Source: Tricholomella constricta (Eukaryota > Basidiomycota > Agaricomycetes > Agaricales > Lyophyllaceae). Taken from it: a stretch of 64,000 nucleotides of DNA. The position numbers and the translations under genes are program-made. Below are positions 55,409 through 64,000 of the stretch, one piece after another; position 1 is the first letter of the stretch; every line of letters begins with the position of its first letter. The notes beneath the pieces were generated by a model. The model did no database searches. It saw only the letters and a program-made list of their open reading frames with translations, and was not told where the DNA came from. The DNA lies in the NCBI GenBank assembly GCA_013368375.1, contig JAACJP010000050.1, positions 62,001-126,000 on the forward strand. Direction: 5' to 3'.

Positions 55409-57495
55409 CTAGCTCGTCTTCCTGCGTCGGAACAAGACCTTCGCATCCTTCGCAGGCATGCTGGTGGGACCCATCCAATCATCTTTTGGGCGCACTCCTT
55501 CGTCCTCCATCTTCATGTCAAAATTTAGCACCAAGTGGATCAGCATGCACTTCAGCACTAAAGACCCGAAGAATCGACCCGGGCTGCATTAAGATGGGTC
55601 TTCAGAGTCAGAGTTCTTCCAGGCAGGCGATCAAAGGCGACAAATTACCAGATATGCTTCCCACCTCCAAAGGTAAGAAAGGCTGGGCCAGCACTCGTCA
55701 AACGATACTTAACATCGATCTCTGCTCGACATCCCTCCTCGTCCGATGTCGCTTCTTTCTCTCTCAATGCTGCGAAACGCAAGCCATCAAACTCTTCAGG
55801 TCGCTCATAATGAGCGCTGTCCAGATGAGCCGAAGTGGAGGCCGCGGAAACAATGGTGCCAGCGGGAACGAGTGTCCCATCGGGGAGTCTAAAAGACACC
55901 AATGCCTTGCGAGGTAATGAGACTGAGATGGTGTAAGTCCAGCGGATGCACCAAGAATATATAAATGTAACGTACTTGCACCAAGACCATTCAATCGGAG
56001 TGACTCTTTGAGGAAGCTATCCAGCTTCACGCAGCGTTCGATATCCTCGATAGACCACTGACTAGTACCCCTTGAGGGATCCAGGTGCGTATGGATTTCG
56101 TCCCTTAGTATTTCCAGGTAATGAGGATGAGACGCCAAATTGTAAACTGTATGTGTGAACGACTTATATCGTTTCGTTCCCCTTTCGTTCGAGCAAGAAG
56201 AATAATACGTGACACACCACATATGTTGAGTGAATTGACATAAAATTCACGTTCAGCATGCGCAATGAAAGCGAATCAGTGGTCTGCTCTTCCCCTGAGG
56301 TCGCCGCTTCCATTAACCAGGCTAACATGTCATTCTAGATTTGATACATCAATGCAAACAGGAAATAAATGAAGATCGTGAACTCACAGGCTTATCTTCA
56401 TAGTCTACGCCGAAGTCGTTGTATTTCCTTTTCCGCGCCTTGATTTCGGGGCCAAGTAGCTCCAGCATTCTTTTTTGATGTCCGGAGAGCTTGTCGTACA
56501 ATGCACCGATGAGACTTCGCGTCGAGAGGTGAGCAAGGATTATAAATATCGATGATAATAGAACCTACGGCTTTAGCACCCGAGGAAATAGGTTTATCAT
56601 AGCTGCCGCAGTCATTACATTCGTCGTAAACTGTATGTTCAGCGCGCAGTATTCCTTGTTCCTGCCTGAATCAATGCTTGCGTGGGTAAAGGGCATTCAA
56701 GGATGTTTTGTACGCACACAATGGAAGCCCCACAAAAGAACGACTGCTAACTTGACAAATTAGCTGCTGGAATGTTTCTTGAGCACCAATCGGGGTCCAT
56801 TCTGGATTGACTATAGTAGAACGAGCTCATGCTATGAATCGTTCGGCACACCTTGTTGGCTGAGTTTACTGCCAATCTCCGCCTCGTAAGCGTGAGCAGC
56901 CTCGTCGAGAATATGTGGAAGAAGACTTTCAAGGTTCTTGGTGAGCGTCGTTCGTATGATATTGATGTGATACGGATCTTCCAAAGCCTGGCGACCAAGC
57001 GTATATCTAATCTGTAGAATCTGCGGAATGATTAGAGACAGGAATATCTTGATCTTCCTTAGAACGCGCCTCTTGCATGGCCTCCCAGGCAGAAAGGGCG
57101 GTGTCCGGCGCGGTACGTAGGGCTTCCAAAAGGCGATCACCATTTACAACGACTAGCCAGCGGTCCATCAATGGTACTTTGAAGGCCCTGTTCTTGAACT
57201 GACGTTCGTAGCGTCAGTCGCTCAGTTCGCTCGATGTATGACTGACGCTACACACCTTCTGGCACCCCTCTTGTAGAACGAGATTTCCATTCTTCACGAA
57301 CTGAAACGCACTGATGTAGGATGTAAGGGCGCCTTTGTACCCGACAGTGGGTATGTCAGGCTTGTTTGACGTCAACGAGATGTCTGAATCGTATCGATGT
57401 GGACAGCGACTAACGTTGTTCCACGATGATGACAACCACGAGACCAAGACCAAGCAGCAGCCGGTGGTAATCAGAGCCAAGACGAGTGAGTCCAT
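55409..57495 (-). CDS. Cytochrome P450 monooxygenase
   Basis: Heme-thiolate monooxygenase of the microsomal type. The start MDSLVLALITTGCCLVLVSW at 57495 gives an N-terminal membrane anchor. Later exons show KNRAFKVPLMDRWLVVVNGD, the helix-K motif ESLR in LKESLRLNG, PAGTIVSAASTSAH, the PERF-like YERPEEFDGLRF, and the heme loop FGGGKHICPGR, which fits FxxGxHxCxG. The heme Cys codon itself is split by an intron (donor at about 55643). The C-terminus is KVLFRRRKTS with stop at 55409-55411. The I-helix region reads near SIHSTSFTHTVYNLASHP. About nine introns; no frame break seen. Substrate unknown; likely secondary metabolism or detoxification given SDR and ABC neighbours. Confidence 0.85.
57208..57251. 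repeat. Perfect 12-base inverted repeat within P450 intron 1
   Basis: GTAGCGTCAGTC at 57208-57219 and its reverse complement at 57240-57251, a 20-base loop between. It fills most of the first intron, so the pre-mRNA could fold into a hairpin bringing splice sites together. Confidence 0.8.
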
Positions 57496-57549
57496 TCTGC
57501 GAAGTCGCCCAAGTGACCAGAAAGACACTGGGGGGTTGCGCTCGGGACT

Positions 57550-57822
57550 TCAGTTATCTTGAACGATGTGGCGTTTAATAAATTTCCATTCGCGGCGCGC
57601 TTCTGGCGACGGCATATCCGCCGGGGGGACGTAAGGCGCCTGGGTTATGCCAATCCCCCAAATGACAGAATGACCCTGTCCAAAAGAAGCTGATTGAGTG
57701 CTAATGAACGTGTCAGCGATGGGTGCTGTGTAAGAGGTTCGCCCAAAAAGGCCTTGCAAGGTCCCAACTGAGCCAGACGCATGATGACAAGTTGCCAGGA
57801 AGACCAAGATATGGTCGAACAT
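57550..57822 (-). CDS. Small hypothetical protein
   Basis: 90-aa open frame with ATG at 57822. The N-terminus MFDHILVFLATCHHASG could be a short signal peptide; the rest has no recognised motif (WGIGITQAPYVPPAD). Ends only about 55 bases from the P450 ATG. May be a real small gene or chance. Confidence 0.25.
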   Translation of the reverse strand: MFDHILVFLATCHHASGSVGTLQGLFGRTSYTAPIADTFISTQSASFGQGHSVIWGIGITQAPYVPPADMPSPEARREWKFIKRHIVQDN

Positions 57823-57984
57823 CCATTTGAAACGGGAGTATTAGAACAATCTACCTCTTATATGCGATTTGCGCGGAATGAAGATCAGACGTTAGTTCTA
57901 GACAATGGGTATCTACCAATGAAACAAGGCGCTTAACAAAGAACGGCTGATAGACTCGAACGACATACCTATACTAATCTGAGT

Positions 57985-59212
57985 TCAATCAAAACTGACG
58001 CCGCAAGCGACGTCCTTCCACTCGTCTAGCACCCTCAAAACCTTGTTACATTTGTCCCTCACATCCTTCTCGGCATCTTCGCCGAGTACGAGATATCCGG
58101 GCCAAGGCCGACCTTTCGCGATGCCTTCGCCTCTAACAACGTCTACCACAGCCTCCATCGCCTTGTCCGGATCACCTTTCTCGGTGCCTGGGATCGCTTT
58201 GAATCGTGAAAAACTCAATTCGCGCATGGCATCGTTGGCAGCGATGGGATTCGTGGTGTTATAGTCCTGACCATAGATCCCCTCGGTGCGGAAGGAACCT
58301 GGGGCAACGAGCAAGACGCGAATATTGAACTGCGCCAACTCGGCCGAGAGAGTTTCGGTCAAAGCTACATAAGCCCGTGATAAGTTACGGTATATAATGA
58401 CGTATAGACAACACAGTGGCTTACAATGGACGGCTGCTTTCGAACACGCATAGGGACCTGTGTCGTCATGTTGAGTAGAAGAAAGTCGTGATTAAGGGTA
58501 GATTTTACCGATTCCCTGTATGAAAGCATGAGGCTTGATAAAGGTTAACAGAATAGACAGGCAGACTCACGGGGATCTCAGTCTTCCATGCAGATCTACT
58601 TCCTACCACCACCATCACGGCGTCCTTCATAGCACGTAGATACGGTAAAGTCGCCACGGTCATGTCCATCGTTCCAAACACATTGGCCTCGAACTGCTTT
58701 CGCAGAAGCGCAGAGCTAGTAATGGCTTACGCTCAGATGAATGCCGCGTGGATTGAGAGAAGCATGGCGCACCCTCCTTCCTCCAGGATACTTGGAAATC
58801 CGATTCCTGATGACACAGCTCAGAGCGTCCTCGAAATTCGAGAAGTCAAGCGGAGCTGACCTGCGTTATTCACCAAAACATTAATCTGGCCCCAAATCGC
58901 AGCAGCCTGAACAACCTTGGCCTTGAGAGCAGCTTCCCCCTCCGTAATGTCCAGCTGGACTGTGCGAATATTGTCGCGATGTTCGGGATCGCACCTTGCA
59001 ACAAGATCCTGCAACTTCTCGAGTGACCTCGCGGTCGCAATCACACGGTCGCCGCGTCGAAGCACCGAGATCACAAGGCGCCGACCAAAACCAGACGACG
59101 TTCCTGTGGTCAATGAAAAGTCGAGTAGAGAAATGTGGGCAGACCGGTGAATCGGAGTCGTTCGATCATGTGGGGAACACTTACCCGTAATTAGCCAGAC
59201 CCTGGAAGTCAT
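57985..59212 (-). CDS. Short-chain dehydrogenase/reductase (SDR)
   Basis: Classical NAD(P)-dependent oxidoreductase with Rossmann fold. Start MTSRVWLITG at 59212. The dinucleotide motif TGTSSGFG spans the first intron, followed by VIATARS, LDITEGE and NNAG. A small exon at about 58760-58795 gives IGFPSILEEGG, joining SALLRKQFEANVFGTMDM. Catalytic residues: Ser in VVVGSRSAW and YxxxK in YACSKAAVH, then ALTETLSAELAQFNIRVLLV and PGSFRTEG. Stop at 57985. All key residues are present once five or so short introns are removed. Substrate unknown; lies between the P450 and the GH1 gene on the same strand. Confidence 0.85.
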
Positions 59213-59724
59213 GTTCACGCTTGTTGATTTCGGTGTCGATGTCTAGAAAACGAAGGCAGTTACGCTATGGAAGCGAAGCACTTATATATAAAATCCTGGA
59301 AGCGAAGAGAGCGCACACGTCAGAGTCTGACACAGCCGGAGGTTTGTTGAGCGGCAGAAAGAAATTATCTCAGGGGTTACATATGATGAATCGGTCACGA
59401 TCACAGAGTCATGAGAGGAGGTGGATCCTCCCACCTGCTATGGACTCCTAACAATGTTGATAAACCGACAGAGACGATAGCCGATGGAAGTGACTATCAA
59501 CACAAAAATATCACCTGTCGATGTAAAATACGGCAGCTGAGAGTATGTTGAGTGAGTCCCAGGCCCTGGCTTATGAGTTGTTTTAATGCAGTATCATTGG
59601 ATCATCTGGTGACCGGGCAGCTCCATGGGGAGAAGATTATATCACAACACCTGTGTGCAGGAAAAATAGACGGAACACCACCCGGCATTTGCTTCTCTTG
59701 GGTCGTCGATCAGGAGTTATGGAG
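59213..59724. other. SDR promoter / GH1 3' flank
   Basis: No gene seen. Short plus ORFs here have no features. Confidence 0.4.
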
Positions 59725-62471
59725 TTAAGTCTGTACATGAGCCTTGTAAAATTCGGCTGATGCATCCAGCATAGCGTTCGTACTTGAGTTTAGGCTAGAA
59801 TAGCAAACAAAATCTGACTCACACAATGACAGCGCTGATCGCTTGTACGTCCTCTCCAGAGTAGTATAGTTCACGTGTTGGATACCAAACCTACAAGGGG
59901 GTATGTCAGTGAAAATAATACGCCTTTGTCCGCAATCACCTAGCACTAAGGCCGCTGTTCCATTCGGCATTATCGAGCATCGCTGCATTTGTCAACATCA
60001 ATATCAGTTCTGTTACCTGCCAGCTATGGAATGATGGCTCAGGAACTGACCCCACGCAAATGTGCCTGCGATTGGGAGTTTATCTTCATGAATCGCACGC
60101 AAGATCTCCCCAAGATACGTCATGAAATAATCTGTTTATGATGGTCGTCAGGACGGACCATAACGATAGCATCGTCATCCACTCACTGGTTCTAGTGACA
60201 TCCTCTGTAATCCGGAATAGCTCCGTTCTCTGGGCTTCAAATGGCTCGACAAATCCAAACTCAGAGATATACTGTAGGTCGTTTAGCAAGGGGTCAAATA
60301 TGCGGGTTCCAAGCTGACACAAACGTACCATTTTCTTCGTTGGCCACCGTTTCTGCAATTCTCTCAAGGATTCCCTCAAGAAGTTCGGAGTCGCTTGAAG
60401 CCATGCTTCGCTCAGCGGATCAGGACTCGGACCGGCCGCCCATCCTGCGTTGGAGTCGAAAAGCACTGGAGTATGGCATTCAGGCCACATCGGATGTGAG
60501 GTATTATGAACGCATGCTGCTAAACCATCAGGAGGTGCGGCGATCCACTGTGTGCGATAAGCATCGATGGCAAAGAAGTCAGATGATCCTGATGAGAACG
60601 TTGAGCGTGGCGAAACAAGGGATGATAAGAAGTGCGCTTGCCTAACAGGTCCTTTTTCTCTGCAGGAGTGAACCTAGGCAGATAGGATGGTGGAAGGGTA
60701 TCTGTCATGATTTTAGGCCAATCGCCTGTGGTATAGGTCGGGTCTGAGAAGGAGCCGATACGGAAGGCGGCATGTCTTTCGACTGCTGCTATGTCGTCCG
60801 TATTGTTCGCTCGCCATGGGAAGCCTCTGGAATAAAGTTCAGGACGAAAGTGCGTGGGTGTTGGTTGATTTCCTTACACGTAGTCGTCGTTTTTTAGGGC
60901 GATCTCGCCCTGAATTTTCATCGCTCTGAAAGCTGTTTCAGACGACAGCTCAACGTACCTCTTGAATGGGGAACTACGAGACAGCATACCTTTGACAGCT
61001 CCAGCATGGGCTTTGACTGCATTGCCAAAGATTAAAAGCGATGGATGGTGAAATAGATCTTGGACACTCACGGACATTGTACGAGCAATGATATGGCGCA
61101 GTCGACGAGTTGATTCCAGGAGCCAAGGAGGCATCTGCTGATGATCGGTCTGCTGATAATATTTCGTGGAGGACTTCACTCACTGAAAGGGTATCCGCCG
61201 ACTTGGCTGCAATACACGCGAGGTTCATTAAAAGTATACCTAGGCCATGGGCAAAATTTGAATATGCATTCTGAAAGGAGCAGCCGAACAAACCAAGTCT
61301 TCACCCGTCCGTTGTAGGCTTTGAAGACAGTTTTGGCGTAGCTATTGGACGATGAGAATACAGTCATCGAACAATGGAAGAAGACGTACTTCACAAAGTC
61401 ATCGACCACCTTAGATGATGTAAATCCGCCGTAATAAGCCTGAATAGCAAGAGGGGTGTCCCAATGGACTGAACACGAATGCCCTCAATAAAAGGGTGCT
61501 TTACATAAAATGAAATGATCAACACTCACATAGAGTCACTACGGGCTCGACTCCAGACTTGATATGATAATCGATGACTACAGAAAAGATATTTGGATTG
61601 CGTCCATCAGTCGATGATGCAAGGAACTTACGATCAGAGTAATGATTCAAGCCAGCTTCGTTGACCGGAGAATCTGCTGTTCCAAATGGAAAGATCCTCG
61701 CCCAAGAGATCCTAAATTTCCGTACGTCAAAATTGGGACATAGACGCCAACAGAAACGACGTACGAAAATGAATGGGCATTGATGCCCAGTGCTGCGACT
61801 CTGGCAACATCTTCTTTGTACAAATAGTACTGCAAGTCAACAATGTCCCCTAGATGTGTAGCGTTGAGACTATAGGTTACTGGTGAGCATAAAGATGCAA
61901 ACCAGTCGTATTGTCAACCACGCCTCCAGGCTGACGCCCGTTCCAATCCCACATAGTAGGCCCTTTACCTTCATTTTTTACTGCGCCTTCTACTTGGTAA
62001 GAGGCTGTTGCTACTCCAAACTTGAATCCTTTTGGTAGCTTGAGTTTGGGCAATATATCCTTCGGAGAGGGAGCAAACCAAGAGGGATAGAGAGCCGGGG
62101 GAGACGAAGGAACCGCAATCGGGAGTTCTGGTACTCGGGTAGTCGTAAATGGTGGTGCTTCTACTGGACCGACCTAGTTGTAGATGAGTGAGATATTTTT
62201 CTACGATAGCCGAAGCAGCAACACGTACCACATCCCACAGCTCTTCAAGGCCAGCAGGCGAGTAATCACGCGGGATTGAACCTGGAGGTGGAAAGCTCGC
62301 ACCAGATGTTGGCTGGGCTATAACTATCGTTGAGGCACCAGCCAGTTCACTCGTCACGCTTGGATGGGTATTTCGAGCCTGAGTGGATGATTCCAAGGGT
62401 ATGATACCTGCATTCTGCGCAAAAGCACGAATAGCCAAGATCGCCAGAGGAAGAAGAGCTGACGAGATCAT
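59725..62471 (-). CDS. Glycoside hydrolase family 1-like protein, secreted
   Basis: GH1 beta-glycosidase fold. Signal peptide MISSALLPLAILAIRAFAQ at 62471, then a Pro/Ser-rich spacer and the GH1 entry LPKGFKFGVATASYQVEGA. Further exons give NAHSFSISWARIFPFG, VTLYHWDTP and the acid/base motif TFNEPRVYC (Glu codon at about 61224-61226). A middle region follows, with AMKIQGEIALKND and GSFSDPTYTTGDWPK. The nucleophile segment reads YISEFGFVEP (Glu codon at 60260-60262), so the usual TENG is SEFG, with Glu kept. C-terminal GTFAWAMLDNAEW matches the family. Stop at 59725. About ten short introns, no frame break seen. Expected to cleave or transfer beta-linked sugars outside the cell; substrate cannot be read from the sequence. 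Confidence 0.8.
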
Positions 62472-62997
62472 AGCGAGATGTTATTTGGCACCTCTTCCCT
62501 CTACAGTTATGTTTAAGTATACTGTCAATGTGAATAAAATGCCGCCGAAGAAGAGAACCACGGGCTTGTGACCATTGCGGGCCGTTCGCGTAGGTCATGA
62601 TTGGATAGCGTTCACAATATTCAGAAGTTACGGTTCTACTTCTTCGGTCGCGTGCGGTTTTGCGGTCATAGAAAGGAGAATGAGAAAGAAATTCCGTGCT
62701 CTATGTGGAAAACTTCAAACGAAGAGACACGACGACGACGCGTTCAGATGACCGGTTCACCAAACAACATCACGTGAACACGACGCGTCAACTTGATTAA
62801 TTTGGCTCCTTTCGTGTCAGAATATTGCTTGTCTGCGAACTTCCATCTGGTGCTAACTGTCATTGCCTATACAAATGTTTCAAGTATCCAGTTTCCTGCA
62901 CTTCGTTCTCGAGTTCATCAAGCTACCAGTTGTGATGTCATCTAATGGCCAATAATAGTTCCGAGACATAATCATACCTTCATGCCTTGTTCATGTC
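62472..62997. other. Divergent promoter region between GH1 and HHE genes
   Basis: 526 bases with no coding capacity. GAAGTTACGGTTC and CACGTGA (about 62771) are the only noticeable motifs; the latter is an E-box-like site. Confidence 0.35.
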
Positions 62998-63860
62998 ATG
63001 CAATCAAAGCCTTTGACCCGTATTTCCAGCTCGATTCTCATCAGGTCAATCCAACAATCTTCGAGGGTCTCGGTTGGATGTCGCAGAGCTTTGTTTTTCA
63101 CAGCCGCGATACCCTTCCCAAAAACGTTGACGGAGGCGATCACAGAGGATCATCGGGAGGTATGTGGCTTTCAAAAACTCAACCTGGGCAGTTCGATTGA
63201 CTCTGCGATAGATGTACGACTTTTACAGACAGTATATCTATGCTTCCGGTGATAAAGGTGCCCAGGAGCATTGGGCACGACTACTTACCTGGGAAATTGC
63301 TCGCCATGCCGTCGGAGAAGAGATAGTTGTCCACCCGCTCGTGGAACTGTGTCTTGGTGAACAGGGCGCCGAACTTACAGAGCAAGGTCGCATGGATCAT
63401 CAGGTAGTGACATTCAGCTTCTAAAGGCACATTCTATACTAATGCATACAAGTTCGTGAAAGAAATACTCTACCGTCTTGAACCCATGACCCCTGGATCA
63501 CTCGAGTATGCGGCTTTGCTGAGACAAATTATGGACCACCTCCACAAGCACAATGAAAAAGAGGAGAAGGAGGACCTTCCGCTGATTGAACCCATCCTTG
63601 GGAGTGACAGGAGCTTGGCTGCGGCCTTCAATTTCCTGGCGACGAAAAAGTTTGCTCCCTCACGGTAATATACAACGAGATAGGGATCAAATCTTGCTTC
63701 TGAACGTTTCTTGCTCTCCAGTGCCAATCCTGCTCCGTCCGACTGGCAGCCACCGTTCGAAACCCTGGTTGACCTGCTGAAGGCACCGTTGGATAAGCTG
63801 AATGAAGCCTATGCAAAGTTCTCACCGGAAGGGACGAAAGGAAATGCGAAGCTCAGCTAA
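62998..63860 (+). CDS. Hemerythrin-like HHE cation-binding protein
   Basis: Four exons, 62998-63159, 63212-63403, 63453-63664 and 63722-63860; 705 bases, 234 aa. The N-terminus MQSKPLTRISSSILIRSIQQ is basic and Ser-rich and could be a mitochondrial presequence. Then come EDHREMYDFYRQY, TWEIARHAVGEEIVVHPLVE, DHQ and DHLHKHNEKEEKEDLPLIEP, supplying the His and Glu ligands of the four-helix di-iron HHE fold. Roles reported for the family include iron, oxygen and nitric-oxide handling; which applies here is unknown. The C-terminal exon is PAPSDWQPPFETLVDLLKAP. Appears intact. Downstream 63861-64000 has no gene. Confidence 0.85.
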
Positions 63861-64000
63861 AATTTCTCGAAGAATCGCCGGTACGACTTAGTGGGCAATC
63901 GAAACTGATTTTTGAAGGCAAGTTACGGATAGAACCTCGTGCAATCGGCATACCGGTGAAATCAGTCATTGGCACGTTCATCTCTTCGTGTACACATCGG

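Overview
The window is nuclear DNA of a mushroom-type basidiomycete (Agaricomycetes). The evidence is dense short GT-AG introns, very small exons, lineage-typical F-box, HNH and kinase-like families, ABCC transporters, and a KDZ-type DNA transposon, a Tad-like LINE and a Ty3/gypsy chromovirus. About half of the window is mobile or duplicated DNA.

Layout. 1-2577: 3' end of a KDZ transposase gene and the transposon's right terminal repeats, fused to the 3' half of an F-box gene. 3070-9323: complete ABCC transporter 1 (+). 9686-15880: a kinase-like gene in three tandem copies (-); one is frameshifted and two are intact (366 aa). 15880-17542: little coding. 17543-33960: a LINE (-) with a 10.55 kb LTR retrotransposon (17806-28357) nested near the end of its ORF2. 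The LTR element carries gag, two protease-like domains, RT, RNase H, integrase, a chromodomain, and a three-exon gene on the opposite strand. The LINE has an internal inversion. 34.9-36.4 kb: two unrecognised genes, one with a C2H2-like finger and one with a minisatellite. 36.9-37.07 kb: the other end of a KDZ-type element, joined to the 5' half of the F-box gene that is split at position 1536. 37.07-40.6 kb: that half plus a complete tandem paralogue (-). 41.5-43.9 kb: two HNH nuclease-family genes head to head, one broken. 43.9-48.4 kb: an inverted duplication of a tail-to-tail pair (secreted six-hairpin glycosidase / Apd1-like [2Fe-2S] protein), each copy keeping mainly one gene. 48.65-54.93 kb: ABCC transporter 2 (-). 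55.4-63.9 kb: an ordinary gene run of cytochrome P450 (-), short-chain dehydrogenase (-), GH1 family glycosidase (-) and hemerythrin-like HHE protein (+).

How it fits together. The right-hand genes (ABC exporter, P450, SDR, GH1) look like small-molecule oxidation, conjugation and export functions; that they cooperate is inference from proximity only. The left and centre record successive events: a KDZ element broke an F-box gene; an inversion or duplication then put its halves 35.5 kb apart in opposite orientation; a LINE landed, was internally inverted, and was then hit by a very young LTR element whose two LTRs differ at only one short site.

Exon positions were worked out by eye from splice signals and reading frame, using paralogous copies in the window as controls. 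Family names come from recognised motifs, not from a search.
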